This document shows, piece after piece, positions 1-10,429 of a stretch of DNA of 64,000 bases (its first letter is position 1; each line of letters begins with the position of its first letter). The DNA is from Pinus tabuliformis (taxonomy: Eukaryota > Streptophyta > Pinopsida > Pinales > Pinaceae), in NCBI GenBank assembly GCA_031772625.1, contig CM062808.1:145058605-145122604 (forward strand), in the 5' to 3' direction. The translations under genes were made by a program, and so were the position numbers. The notes below the pieces were generated by a model. It searched no databases, was not told the DNA's origin, and saw only the letters and a program-made list of their open reading frames with translations.

Positions 1-11
1 TTTTAAAGAAG

Positions 12-422
12 TTGGGATTACTGACTACACCTCACAAGAAACCATACCCATTAGGACGGTTATGTGATAAAGCACAACTACAAGTGACTAGACAATGCAA
101 ACTCAAGTTTTCTTTTGGGTCAACATTTGTAGGTGAGGTTGAGTTAGACAAAATTCCTTTAGATATATGTGGAATTGTTTTAGGAAGTCCTTACTTGTAT
201 GAAAAAAAAACTATTTTCTATAGAGCTGAGAACAAGTATCTACTCGTTAAAGATGGAATTGAATACTATGTAAGAGCTCATAAGCTCAAGAATAATTGTA
301 CTCTCGTAAAATCATGGCAGATAAAACAAATGATAAATTCATGCAAACAATTTTTATTGATGGTTGTAAAGGAAAAGAAACCTGATAAAACCAATGTATT
401 TGAGGGTTGTGATGCTCAATAG
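12..422 (+). pseudogene. TE-A aspartic protease domain, partial
   Basis: The translation contains the second conserved block of a retroviral-type protease, DICGIVLGSPYLY at about residues 51-63, matching the I/V-LG-x-P-(W/Y) pattern of gypsy proteases. It aligns by eye with the protease of TE-G in this window (VCDVLLGQPYLW). The catalytic D(S/T)G triad would lie upstream of the window. The protease would cut the Gag-Pol polyprotein. The frame continues downstream after a stop at about 420, where TE-G has continuous sequence before RT. Confidence 0.65.
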
Positions 423-461
423 CAAGCTGATTTAGAAAAAGTTGTTTCAGAGTATGATATC

Positions 462-1349
462 TTGTTTCAAGAACCTAAAGGTCTGCCACCCAAAAAGGAA
501 ATAGTGCATGAAATTAATTTGTATCAAGATGCTCCATTACCTAACATTGGGATGTGTAGGTTATCCGCTTTAGAGAATTTAGAAATCAAGAAGAAGGTGC
601 AGGAGTTGCTCGAGAAGGGGTTCATCAGACCTAGCACATCACCATGTGGATCTCTAATCATTTTGGTGAGAAATAAATATGGATCGTGGAGAATGTGCAT
701 TGATTAACGAGCATTGAATAAGATAACAATACAAAATCATTATCCCCTTCCTCGCATAGATGATCTATTGGATCAATTGAAAGAAGCTGTTTATTTTTCC
801 AAGTTAGACTTGCATAGTGGATATCATTAGGTCAAAGTTGTAGAACAAGATGCATGGAAGACTGCTTTCAAAACAAAGCAGGGATTGTATGAGTGAATAG
901 TTATGCCTTTTGGCTTAACTAATGCTCCTGCTACTTTCATGATATTAATGAATGATGTACTCAGACCTTTTCTTGATGATTTTGTTATTGCGTATCTATA
1001 TGACACTCTGATATTTAGCAAAACATGGGAAAAACATTTAAAGCATGTTAAGAATACACTAGATGTTTTGAAAAGAGAAAAACTTTATGTTAAACTCTCA
1101 AAATGTGAATTTAACAAATCATCTTTGAATTATTTGGGACATATAGTAGGTGGTGGTGAATTGAAGATAAATCCCTCTAAGGTGGCAGTCATTGTAAATT
1201 GGCCTAAACCCAAATCTTCTACAAAAGTTAGGAGCTTCTTAGGAGCAGCACAATATTGGAGAAAGTTCATTTCTAACTTTTCCTTAATTGCAGCTCCCTT
1301 ACATGCTTTAACAAGATTGAAGAAGGTGTTTCAGTGGGGAGGCAAATAG
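462..1349 (+). pseudogene. TE-A reverse transcriptase, inactivated
   Basis: All the usual RT blocks are readable: the finger region ending near GSWRMCID, the [10 protein letters not shown] block, the [13 protein letters not shown] block, and the active-site region. Stops interrupt it after MCID, in GYH*VK and in YE*IVMPFG. The active-site motif reads YLYD (codons 993-1004) instead of the family YLDD, so the first catalytic aspartate has become tyrosine. With the stops, the enzyme cannot be functional. The thumb and connection regions (FLGAAQYWRKFI) follow in frame. Confidence 0.8.
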
Positions 1350-1850
1350 CAGAAAGCCTTCGACACCTTGAACGAAAAGATTTGTACAACACCAGTACTA
1401 GCACTGCCTGATCTTCAAAGACCATTTAAGATCCAAACAGATGCCAGTGACTATGCCATGGGAGCAGTGTTGACATAGCACAATAAACGCATATGTTATC
1501 ATTCTGAGACATTTAATTCTGCAGTATTTAACTATCCTACATATGATAAAGAATTGTATGCATTAGTACAGAGTGTGAAAAAGTGGAAACATTACTTAAT
1601 GGGCAAAGAAATAGTAATACAAATTGATCATCAACCACTTCAATATCTACACTCCCAAACTAAGTTGCAACAATCAAGACACTATAGATGGATGGGTTTT
1701 ATACAATAGTTTCATTTAGTCATCAGATATAAAAAGGGCATATACAATAAAGTTGCAGATATGTTATCTAGACGCATTATAAATGCTTCTACTATACTTA
1801 AGCATAATTCTGTGTTACATGAGAGCTACATTGAACAATATGCTCAAGAT
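1350..1850 (+). pseudogene. TE-A RNase H domain
   Basis: This continues from RT. It contains the RNase H starting block QTDASDYAMGAVLT, the YPTYDKELYALVQ block with its catalytic glutamate, and the IDHQPLQYL block. In-frame stops lie at the RT junction (GGK*QKAF), in LT*HNK and in IQ*FHL; each sits where the related TE-G sequence has another residue. RNase H would degrade the RNA strand during reverse transcription. The order RT-RNase H-integrase is that of Ty3/gypsy. Confidence 0.7.
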
Positions 1851-1959
1851 ATAGACTTTAAAAATGTATATGCAACTTTAAGTCAAGGCAAATGAATAGA
1901 ATAATTGGATTATCATGTAAAGGACTGACTCCTATATCATTGTGGGAAGCTATGCATTC

Positions 1960-3266
1960 CACAAACTGAAAGAGTAAAGATAATTCGAGAAGCACACACT
2001 TCTCTAATATCAGGTCACTTTGGGGTAAGTAAAACAGTTGCATAGCTGCAAATATTTTGTTATTGGCCAAAAATGAATGAGACAGTTTCTAGATATGTAA
2101 AAGGGTGTACTATGTGTGCTAGAAGCAAGCCCAGCAACAAAAAACTAGGCTTGTACACTCCATTACCAGTTCCTTCTCATCCTTGGGAAAGTGTTTCCAT
2201 GGATTTTGTTGGAGGACTACCTAAATCTAGGAAAGGTCATGATTATTTGTATGTTGTTGTGGATAGGTTCAACAAAATGTGTATTTTGATACCTTGTAAT
2301 AAACAAATTACAGCTGAACAAACTACAAAACTATTCTTTCAACATATATGGGTTCATTTTGGATTACCCACTTCCATTATATCTGATCGAGACACCTGAT
2401 TTGTGGGAAAGTTTTGGTCAAGTCTATGGGAACTAATGGACACAAAACTTAAGAAAATCACAGCTTTCCATCCACAAACCGATGGCCAGATAGAAGTAGT
2501 CAACAAGACAGTGATCGAGTTGCTTAGGGGATATTGCAGCAAGCATTCTAAGCTTTGGGATGAACATTTATGTTATGTGCAGCATGCTTACAACCGAGCC
2601 AAACATTCTTCTATACAGAGATCTCCTTTTGAGACCTATTTTGGTTTCGCACCAAGGTCTCCTTTCGATTTTGTCTTTGGTAAGGACACAATAATTGAGG
2701 GACACAACGATGTGGACAAGGCAATTAGATTCATTGAACAAATCCAAGAGATCCACCAGGCAGTAGAGGAACAGCTGGAAAATAGCCAAGCCAAATACAA
2801 GGCAAGGCATGACAAGCATTGGATGGAGCACAATTTCCAAGTCGGTGATCAAGTCTGGCTATATATCAGCAAGGACAGGATGCAAGGTGAAGGTAAAAAG
2901 CTAAAGCCTATCAGGTATGGACCTTTCAAGATACTTGAGAAAATTGGTGAGAATGCTTTTCTCCTTGATCTACTAGCTTACATGCACATCTACTCAGTCA
3001 TAAATGCAGATAGCTTGAGACTATTTGAACCTTTGTTAATTGAAGATCCCGAAGAAGAGAGTCAATTGCCTTCTATTGATGACTTGCTACTTGAATATCC
3101 TAATGAATTGCAGGAAGACACAGTTCTGGATAGGAAGATGAGAACGACACACCGTGGAGATGTTGAATACTTTAGAATTGGGCTTAGGGGTTCAAAGCCA
3201 AGCAGTTCAAGATGGATAGAGATTGGACAAGTGAGACAATTCTACCCTCACTTAGTCGAGGCTTGA
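1960..3266 (+). pseudogene. TE-A integrase with chromodomain-like C-terminus
   Basis: The zinc-binding HHCC region is seen as AHTSLISGHFG followed by CTMC. The catalytic core has D in SMDFVGG (about 2202), D in ISDRDT (about 2382) and E in GQIEVVNK (about 2490), so the DDE residues are present. Stops occur near 2042 and at 2398, the latter where the family has Arg (SDRDT*F). The frame from 2403 is open to 3266 and includes the GPFKILEKIG block typical of gypsy integrase C-termini. The last 40 residues (VEYFRIGLRG ... FYPHLVEA) resemble a degenerate chromodomain and match the tail of TE-G. Confidence 0.75.
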
Positions 3267-4380
3267 AAACTAACTTTTGGTGGTCCAAAATATTTTTCAG
3301 TGGGAAGGCCGTGATCCGAATTGGATCCGTGAAAATTATTAGAGTTATATGACTTTTTCAAATCATGACAGACTTCAAAATCATGTAAAGAATGAGCTAT
3401 CATAAATAACCTCTGGATAATGGTAATTTGTAGCTAGCATAGAGCAACGAGGACCTTCAGTCAAAGTGCACTGACCGTTGGCCCATGGGGACTGTGCATG
3501 GCGCAAAAATGGCAGTTAGGAAGTCTAGATCAGAAAACAGAGGTTGTTTCTAATCACGCATTGCTGGGCAAAACCCCTTGAGAAGAAAAAGTCATGAGCG
3601 CTCGGTCACAAGGGAAAATTAGAAAACTGTGGGAAAAGCACTAAAACTACCAGGCAGGTCCCGCACTCCAAAACTAGCAGAATATCAGAGGCATTTTGGG
3701 CAGTAAGCGGGTTTGGCCGATGACCCATCGATTCCATACATTGAATGACGCATGTTTGGGAAATGAGAGAGAAAACTACTTTAATCGCGGGCTAACGTTT
3801 GAGCAAGTCACCCGTGCGATAAGAGCGATGACCATGGGATCTGGAGGGCCCATATCTAATGGCGGAGATTGCACCCGATGGGAGACCAGATTTGGCGGAA
3901 GAATAAGCTGATGCATATAAAGGTTTGAAGTCCGATTTGACTGCTGAGTTGGTGGATGAATCATTTCACAGAGTAACCGAAATAATGAACCATTCGAGGA
4001 AGCGTTGGCACTCAGTTCGTGAGAGGACAAGTGGCCATCTCCCTGTGAAACGTTACACAGTGGCGATGACATGGAGGCAGGGAATTCCAAGCAGACAGAG
4101 GAAGGTGATCTAAAGGGACAAAAGAGGAAGCGAACAGTCAAAGGGCATATTGGCTTTAAGCCATGAACAAACAGATAACAGAGACAAAAGGAGATGGTGA
4201 GACAGGGGAGACAGATCAGAGAGTGAAGCAAGAAGCAGAGAACAGAGAAGTCAAGTTGACCTGTAGAGCTAAGGCAACATTGGATGGACAAATCCCTGTG
4301 AGGATATCTGTCAGGAACTGAGCACCAAGATGGACTCATCCCATTAAGACCAGTTGAGGTCGAGACTTGGTAAGGGGGAG
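3267..4380 (+). other. TE-A 3' noncoding region and polypurine tract
   Basis: About 1.1 kb after the integrase stop has no credible coding sequence; short ORFs on both strands look random. It ends in a purine tract at 4371-4380 (AAGGGGGAG) immediately before a TG dinucleotide, which fits a polypurine tract that primes plus-strand synthesis. A long 3' untranslated segment between pol and the LTR is not unusual in plant gypsy elements. Confidence 0.5.
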
Positions 4381-4690
4381 TGGGTGCACTCTAGTGGCTT
4401 GGGGAATCCGAGAACCACCCTACTAAGCATCATCTGTTTCAAGAAACTCACATTGAGCTCTTCATTGTAAAAACTCTGCCTAAAGACACAATAGAAAGAA
4501 GGCCATCACTGAAAGCTAGACTAGGAGATGTAGCCCAGGAGGGTTGGGTGAACTCCTTATTAAGTTTTTGTGTTTTTGCATTTTCTTGTTGTGTTTCTCT
4601 TACTATTTTCCACTTTCTGTGTATTTTGCAATCTTATCGATCCATTGCCTAAGATAACATAGACACACACACAAGCACATGAGTCTGTAA
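4381..4690 (+). repeat. TE-A probable 3' LTR, short
   Basis: The LTR is inferred to begin at the TG following the purine tract (TGGGTGCACTCTAG). It continues through T-rich sequence to a CA-containing region near 4665-4695 that includes a short (AC)n run. Beyond about 4740 the sequence is recognisable as the opposite-strand ORF P1. The right end cannot be fixed without the 5' LTR or the other TSD. Confidence 0.45.
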
Positions 4691-4851
4691 TACCTTCATT
4701 AATTAATTAATTGAGATCACTCACAGTTGATTTTCAGATCAGCTGTAGATACTGTAGGGATGACATTTGTAAAAGTTGTGGCAATGTCAGTTTGTTTTAA
4801 TTGGATCAAGTTATCCAATTCTTTCTCTGTCTCACTTAGTTGATTGTTGAG

Positions 4852-5508
4852 TCATAGGACCAGGTCCATCAATGCCTCATGCTTGTGCCGGGTCTCCAAA
4901 ACTTCAAGTGTTTGAGCATGTTGCAACTGGGGTATTTTTAATTGCTTCTTAAGTGTAGAAATATCATCATTCTTCTTCTTTATCAGCTTCTGGGTAGCTT
5001 TTATATCATTGGGATCATGTCCCAACTCAATAACTAAGTCTTCCAAAGACTTAATTCTTCTATCCTTGGCCTGTGAGGAGACCTTCTCCAGCTGAAACTG
5101 TGTCGAGATATTATTCAATGAGTTTTGTAGCTGATGGGCAACTATGGCTTTACCTGTAAGGGTGGAGTATATCATCTCTCTAGCCTGTTTATGTAGTTCT
5201 ATTTGGTCTATGGGATGAATATCCCTTACCAATATTTCAAAGTCAAGTCTCTTGAAGTCTGATGATGTCTTGGGTTGCTATGTTGTAGGTTTGATAAACG
5301 ACATCAGAAGTTTTCCCTCCTTGATGTCAAAAGCTGACATCAGCCTTGTTTGATTTGTGGGAGTGAGTTTTAGATATTGAGCATATGTTTGAGCTTTTAG
5401 CTTCTCATTCCTCATTTTAATGTCTTTATACATGTCCTTTATGTCTTGGTCCTTGTCAGCAGGTCTACTGAATGAAGACACTTCCACACTTAGCTGCCTT
5501 TCCAACAT
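4852..5508 (-). pseudogene. P1 C-terminal coiled-coil block
   Basis: Two adjacent frames (5508-5278 and 5232-4852), separated by a stop, read as one Lys/Glu/Gln-rich region with heptad-like spacing. They align with the P2 C-terminus: TRLMSAFDIKEGK/ERLMSVYDIQEEK and DIHPIDQIELHKQ/DIHPMDQIELHKQ. A coiled coil suggests oligomerisation, as in many Gag-like or ORF1-type proteins, but this is inference. Sequence beyond 4852 continues weakly to about 4740, where TE-A begins. Confidence 0.55.
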
Positions 5509-5745
5509 CTGATTCTATGATGTGGATGGCTCTTGTATGTCTCTAGATGGAGTTGTTGCCCTACTTCTGTCTCCTTCTGTGTTGGTCACCTAGGCTGATC
5601 CTTTTGTATCTTCCTATTCATAAATAAGATTGAGCCTTTGCCTCTTGCTGTGACTGGTTTCACACTAAACATTAGATGTATCCATGCCTGAAGTAGAAAC
5701 TCCCTCTTTATTTCTCTTGGGATTTCTTTCTTCATTTTGGGTAGT

Positions 5746-6366
5746 CTACATGATAAGAGGGGTACCCATGGTGGCTTCTTGCCATCCACGTACCTGTAGA
5801 AATGAGCTCTCATCAATCTGCCTGTCTGAATCAATCAAGGCATTTTCAATGTCTACCTTTATACTATCTCTATCTATAAGAGTGTTCTCCAACCACTCAT
5901 ATTGATTAGCATATGCTTCTATTTCAGGTATGGGGTGATGAATGTAAGGCCCCAATTTGACCTTTTGCCTAAGCCTGGTCATGAATCCTTGAGGGTCATA
6001 TCTCCACATGAAACTCTTTTGGAATTTCATTTCTTGCAAAATGTGGTCTTCCTCCTCCCCTTCTTCACTTGAATTACAAATGAAAGGGCCCAATTGATTT
6101 TTGACTCTAAATTGGGTTTTCTTCTTGGCCAAAACAAAATTTACTTCATCTGAGTTCATTATTTTCCTATAATACTCCAAAGAAAATAAGCTCATGGGGA
6201 GGTATTTGGGTAGTTTATATGGTGCAAGCTGGCACCCATAGATCCTTATCTCTATGTGGTTTTGGTAAAGGTACCAATCTCCCACTTTGGTTTGCTTGGA
6301 TAGCTGGAGGACTCTTTTTATCTCTAGACTTATCTTAGGTGGAGGATTTCCTGTCAGCATAGTCAT
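5746..6366 (-). pseudogene. P1 middle block
   Basis: This open frame of 206 codons matches P2 62588-63058. Shared blocks include QLSKQTKVGDWYLYQ/QLSKNYKIGDWYLYQ, IRIYGCQLAPYKLPKY/IRIYGCELCPYRLPKY, FSLEYYR/FALEYYR and YDPQGF/YDPEGF. The most conserved unit is GDWYLYQ(N/D)H. No known catalytic motif was recognised. The frame ends beside a low-complexity region whose P2 counterpart is a Thr/Ala/Pro-rich linker. Confidence 0.6.
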
Positions 6367-6576
6367 GACTAGATGAAAAAAAATCTATAAAATTTGAATA
6401 GGTGTACAGTGATCCAAATTTGTGGAACAGTGGGGTCCAAAAAATGACATTCACGGGCTGGCCTTGGTATCAAGCTTCTGGAGAGTGAAAGGAAACCTAT
6501 CTGGATGATAATATAAAAATAGGTGGTACAATACAGATGAGTATTTGAATACTCTTTCATTTCTCATTCTAATAAA

Positions 6577-7251
6577 CTACTCATGCATTCTACCAGCTAT
6601 GAATTGGGCATAATCATACATGGTTGCAAGAGGTTGTCTTGGGGTGTAAATGGACATGAAGGTAAGTATAAGCTCATCAATGTATTCACTTGTAGTGTAG
6701 CCCAAAATACATGATATCATGATTACAATATGCCTGCCCCTTGTAAAGAAAATAGTTGACATATATGGAGGGGGATCTCTAGGAATATGTTTTTCTTCTA
6801 TAATGAAAGTTTGGAGTAACTGGGCCAATCTGGATGGACTTAAATTAGCGTACTGGTCTATCAAATCTCCAATTGAGAGTGGGGTTAGATTTGGTCCTAG
6901 TTGGAAATGTAGCATTTCATTTATGGATTCAGCTATGATGGTAAACAAAACATTTTGGTCATGGGACATGATGGCTCTATGGCTAGGGATGTAGCATGCA
7001 TGGCACATATGGACAACTTTTGGAAAGATATGTACTTGGGGGAACTGATACCTGGGTAAATTGGACACCCAAAGGCCAATGTCATTTGAATGGTTCAGGT
7101 AGATGTCTCTGCTCAAGCAATGAATTTTGAGTAGGAGCTCTAATGCACTAGTATCCTTAATTTGGAAGTCCCTGTCAGCGAGCGGAAGGTGGTCCAGGTC
7201 TAAATGTGGAGTTTTCACATGTCTGAAATCCATGGAGATAGGGGAAACCAT
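6577..7251 (-). pseudogene. P1 N-terminal block
   Basis: This is an open frame of 224 codons from the ATG. It shares with P2 the series GLWVSNLPRYQFP/GIWESNLPYYFLP, the region around ESINEMLHF/ESINQILNF, LGYTTSEYIDE/LGYKTSEYVDE and YTPRQP/YSPRQP. These conserved blocks across two diverged copies show that the protein was under selection while active. A frameshift occurs at the end; the paralogous continuation can be traced through 6366-6570 in another frame. The function is unknown. Two copies plus the relatives inside LTR elements suggest a mobile-element protein. Confidence 0.6.
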
Positions 7252-8165
7252 TATTCAGCTCTTGTGGATTTGAATTAGGAGCTAGGGGTTTGTTTAGAGG
7301 TTTTGAATGGAAATTGGAAACTTTTAGAGGGTTTTGGCCACAGGTGTTTTAAACTTAAGGTATTTTTCAATTAATTTGACTTAATGAAAATACTTAATAG
7401 GCTGAGTGTTTCCAAATTTGAATAGGGAGTGGTATTCTATGGTGAAATACCTGGAATTGGGAAAATTGGCTTCAAGTTGATGGTTCACGGCAGCTACAGA
7501 GGTTTGTACGGTTGTGGCACGGACTGAGAGGTCAGCTGGGTTGTCTATAGTGTCTTCTAGAGCGAATTTGGAGGTCTATTGGTAAGTTCAGAGTTTGCAG
7601 AAGTCACAGAGGTTTTCACAGTTTTACAAAGAAAATGAGTGAAAAGGGCGAAAAGAGGGCTTTGCGGCCTTTTATAGAAAAACAATTACTTTTGGTGGGT
7701 TCATTTACAAATGAACAGTTGGTGGTTTTTTCAGTTAAGTGGGGAAGCAGTATTGGAGGGTTGTCGCACCGCTTTTGCGGCATGGACGGTATTTGGGAGG
7801 GGTCACCCAATGCACTCCAGTGTTTGACACGTAGCAGTAGGGGGGTTGGAGAAAACCGCTTCATCGGGCGGGTATAGGTCGGCAGTTGGGTTCGGCTGAT
7901 ATGGCTGTAGGCCATCGGATGAAAGGGATGATGATCCAATGGGAGTCAGGTGAGGGAATTGCAGGGGGGGATAAAACAAAGGCTTTCAGGGGGGGCCATA
8001 GATTTAATATTCGGTGGTATGGGATTAGTTTAGATTTAATCACTGGATTAGTAGATCGAGAGTTTCTTAATGACAGGAATAGGCGATCGGGTTGGGTTAA
8101 ATGCTAGGATTAATAAATTTATCAAGATATGGGGGTAAAGTGTATAGTTTATAGCTAAACTAGGG
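7252..8165 (-). promoter_or_regulatory. P1 5' region with TATA box
   Basis: Read on the minus strand, a TATA box (TTCTATAAAAGG) lies at about 7668-7680, roughly 420 bases before the P1 start codon, followed by a pyrimidine-rich leader. P2 has a comparable pyrimidine-rich leader upstream of its ORF, suggesting a shared promoter/leader unit, although the two are too diverged for confident alignment by eye. Plus-strand ORFs in this stretch are probably shadows. Confidence 0.45.
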
Positions 8166-8883
8166 GTTGGGCTATTTATATAAGGAATTAATTAATACAG
8201 GATAATGGAATTTTGGGGATTATATAATGCAATTCTAAATATTAATATGAAGCGAATGAGCGGAGTGGGTAATATCTCTTAAGCATAACATAACATGTAA
8301 CCTTTTCACACTTTACATACACTTAATACCTAGGATAAAACTCTTTTGTGGGTTTTTGAATGAAATATGTTTTAACGTGGGGGGGTTTTGCTTTTCCTAG
8401 GTAAATGAAGTTTAACCTTAGGAAAAGGGGTTTTGTTAGGCTAATTAGGGGAAATGAAGGGAAATGAATTTATGAGGGGAATTCTAACACTTGGTGTCCC
8501 TAAGTCATTAAGCTGAGGGTCCGTGTTGGGTTATTTATATAAAGGAATTAATTAATACAGGATAATGGAATTTTGGGGATTATATAATGCAATTCTAAAT
8601 ATTAATATGAAGCGAATGAGCGGAGTGGGTAATATCTCTTAAGCATAACATAACATGTAACCTTTTCACACTTTACATACACTTAATACCTAGGATAAAA
8701 CTCTTTTGTGGGTTTTTGAATGAAATATGTTTTAACGTGGGGGGGTTTTGCTTTTCCTAGGTAAATGAAGTTTAACCTTAGGAAAAGGGGTTTTGTTAGG
8801 CTAATTAGGGGAAATGAAGGGAAATGAATTTATGAGGGGAATTCTAACACTTGGTGTCCCTAAGTCATTAAGCCGAGGGTCCA
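8166..8883. repeat. 360-bp near-perfect tandem duplication
   Basis: Two copies lie head to tail at about 8166-8524 and 8525-8883. The 60-base blocks starting at 8221, 8281, 8341 and 8401 are identical to those starting at 8581, 8641, 8701 and 8761. The remainder differs by three substitutions and one indel by my count. Each copy has an AT-rich TATA-like stretch near its left end. The first copy ends in GTCCG followed by TGTTGGG; the second ends in GTCCA followed by the LTR of TE-B, which begins TGTTGGG. This suggests duplication after TE-B inserted. Confidence 0.9.
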
Positions 8884-9760
8884 TGTTGGGCATGGAATCC
8901 CCCCACAACATCTTTTTGGGCTCAAAGCCCAAGTTTTGAATAATATTATTGTAAAGATCCGCGAAGTGTAGGCGTGCATCGTGAATTGCATGTTAGAGTC
9001 ATAGGGTTGTCCGCCCTAAGCTTTGAATGTAGTGTCGGCCTACCCATGGTCAATAGAGTGAGGTTCTATGTTGTAAATGGAGGGGTGACATGGAATAGGT
9101 TGGATGGACGGAATCTGATGGTTAGCGAAGTACAAAGGAAAAGTCTAAGTGTCTTGGGTCGTAGTAGTAGGAAGAGGCTCTGCAACTGAGTGCGCAGAGG
9201 TCTAGTAGAGTCTGCACCTAAGTACGTGGACCCCTGCATCTGAGTGTGCAAGTTAGAGACGAGTCTATAACCGAAGGAAGAAAATAATAAAGAGAAGTTT
9301 TATCTGAATTGCATGTATCTGTTCTTAAGTTATTTCATGTTTGATATCATTAGAAATTATATTGTTTGTTTACTATGCGCACTTATATGAATTGTGAATA
9401 TTGTTAAGTATAACTGAAAGCATACACATAAGTTAAGTAAATCAACTAATATCAGACTGTGAGTAGGGACTTGGGTAATAACATTGTTCAGGCCCTGAAT
9501 AGGGATGTGTGAAGGCATCATCTCAGGTTGTGAGGTAAGAGTAAGTGCGCGTAGTGATGTGTGCACTGGGTCAAACCGCAGACCACTTGAAACCATCAGA
9601 CATCTCTAGGGTGCAGAAACCTAGTTTTAGCACCCTTCCATACTACTTTGGGTGAGACCTCAGCCCGGGCTCCACGCACTGTTGCCGAAAGGGACAGTAG
9701 TACCAAGATTTGTTTGGCTAAATCACTTCTGAACCTAGGTCAGGCCCCACTAAGCAACCA
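8884..9760 (+). repeat. TE-B 5' LTR
   Basis: It begins TGTTGGGCATGG and ends AAGCAACCA, and pairs with the LTR at 16447-17331. Compared with that copy, it lacks about 22 bases at 9051/9052. This removes the right half of the CCATGG-type palindrome and most of the TATA box, leaving only AATAG. As this LTR would drive full-length transcription, the promoter of this copy is probably dead. Confidence 0.9.
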
Positions 9761-9762
9761 AA

Positions 9763-9787
9763 TGGTTCTGTTGCCGGGACCGGGATC
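9763..9787 (+). other. TE-B primer-binding site
   Basis: Two bases after the LTR comes TGGTTCTGTTGCCGGGACC. This resembles the primer site of Athila/Tat elements (TGGCGCCGTTGCCGGGG type), so it supports an OTA-lineage assignment. It differs at several positions near its start, from mutation or use of another tRNA. TE-F has the variant TGGTTCTATTTCTGGGACC at the same place. Confidence 0.65.
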
Positions 9788-9804
9788 TACATAAGGGATG
9801 TCTG

Positions 9805-10206
9805 ATGCCGTGTCACTGGAATCCAACAAAGAAGGAAATTGAAAAGTGGCTGGACAGAAAAATTCACGAGTTCACAGTGGAGGAAAACATGAATCCACGA
9901 GTATTAAAGGAATAGTGGTTAGAGTGCTGCGTGTATACGGAAATCCACGAGATTTTATTTACATCCTTCCCCTCAAAGTTGTATGAGTGGATCGTGAAGC
10001 TAGCAAACTGTCAAGGGAGGTGTAGGCTCGACAAACCAATTGTGTGGACTCTGAAATTGGTGCGCAGACTAGAAGCCTCGGAAGATAAGATCACGCACGT
10101 TGTGGACCATTGGCTCGATACATCTGTCAGCTACGGCGAGGTGGAATGGTGTTTACTCAAAGGACTGCGAGGTGGAATGGTGTTTACTCAAAGGACTGCG
10201 AGGTAA
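9805..10206 (+). pseudogene. TE-B gag N-terminal domain
   Basis: The ATG at 9805 is chosen because the following WNPTKKEIE block aligns with TE-F. One in-frame stop (9913-9915) lies before WLECCVYTEIHEI, which matches the same region of TE-F. The block continues through LYEWIVKLAN and PIVWT, also shared. Two perfect copies of a 31-bp unit lie at 10136-10166 and 10167-10197, immediately before a GAGGTAAGTA sequence. This is the N-terminal part of the structural protein; it has no recognised motif. Confidence 0.6.
10136..10197 (+). repeat. 31-bp tandem duplication in TE-B gag
   Basis: The unit starting GCGAGGTGGAATGGTG is present twice without a mismatch, followed by another GCGAGGT. Because 31 is not a multiple of three, it shifts the reading frame. 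The two copies are identical, so it is a late slippage event in a dead element. Confidence 0.9.
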
Positions 10207-10429
10207 GTACATTAAACCTTTGAATACCTAGATTAAAATGTTATTGTGATAAAAGCAAGTTATGCGAATAAATAATGTTTGGGACTACGCGAAGTGGGAA
10301 GATCTATAGAATAGAAGTAACAAAGAATTAGAGACTAGTCCCTTGATTTCACCCTCGTGAGAGAGCGAGGAGGAGCTCATGAAATTTTCTCGGAGAAGCA
10401 CGATTAGTCTGATAAGGCAGTGAATTCCA

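Larger units (their letters stand above)
1..4690 (+). mobile_element. TE-A: 3' part of a Ty3/gypsy chromovirus
   Basis: The window opens inside a decayed gypsy element. Reading right, it shows protease, reverse transcriptase, RNase H, integrase and a chromodomain-like tail, then about 1.1 kb without coding sense, a purine tract at 4371-4380 and a probable 3' LTR. The 5' LTR, gag and start of protease lie outside the window. The domain order PR-RT-RH-IN identifies Ty3/gypsy, and the C-terminal chromodomain-like stretch points to a chromovirus. Its right edge abuts ORF P1, which is truncated there, so TE-A probably inserted into P1. The right boundary is approximate because the other LTR is not available for comparison. 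Confidence 0.8.
4740..7251 (-). pseudogene. P1: retroelement-associated ORF with coiled-coil tail (whole)
   Basis: Four blocks on the minus strand align in order with P2 at the other end of the window, so they are one broken gene. The start is the ATG at 7251, whose N-terminal region aligns with that of P2 (PLADRDFQ against PLADIDYL). P1 has an alpha/beta-looking N-terminal half, a middle block rich in aromatics, a low-complexity acidic linker and a coiled-coil C-terminus. Stops and frameshifts break it near 6570, 5835, 5515 and 5275. It is truncated near 4740 at TE-A. The architecture resembles plant transposon-associated proteins (putative plant transposon protein or plant mobile domain type), but no family was verified. 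Confidence 0.6.

Noticed and set aside
3776-4339. 187-codon minus-strand ORF
   Set aside because: It lies in the noncoding 3' region of TE-A; the translation is Cys/Leu/Ser-rich without any domain, and plus-strand frames there are equally open.
4665-4712. (AC)n and (TTAA)n tracts as a functional site
   Set aside because: Short, common microsatellite-like sequence near the TE-A end; nothing further supports a function.
8166-8883. Reading the 360-bp repeat pair as two LTRs
   Set aside because: The copies are directly adjacent with no internal region, and the junction holds the TSD and LTR tip of TE-B; tandem duplication explains it better. A minus-strand TGTTAGAATTCCCC at 8849 looks LTR-like, but no partner was found.
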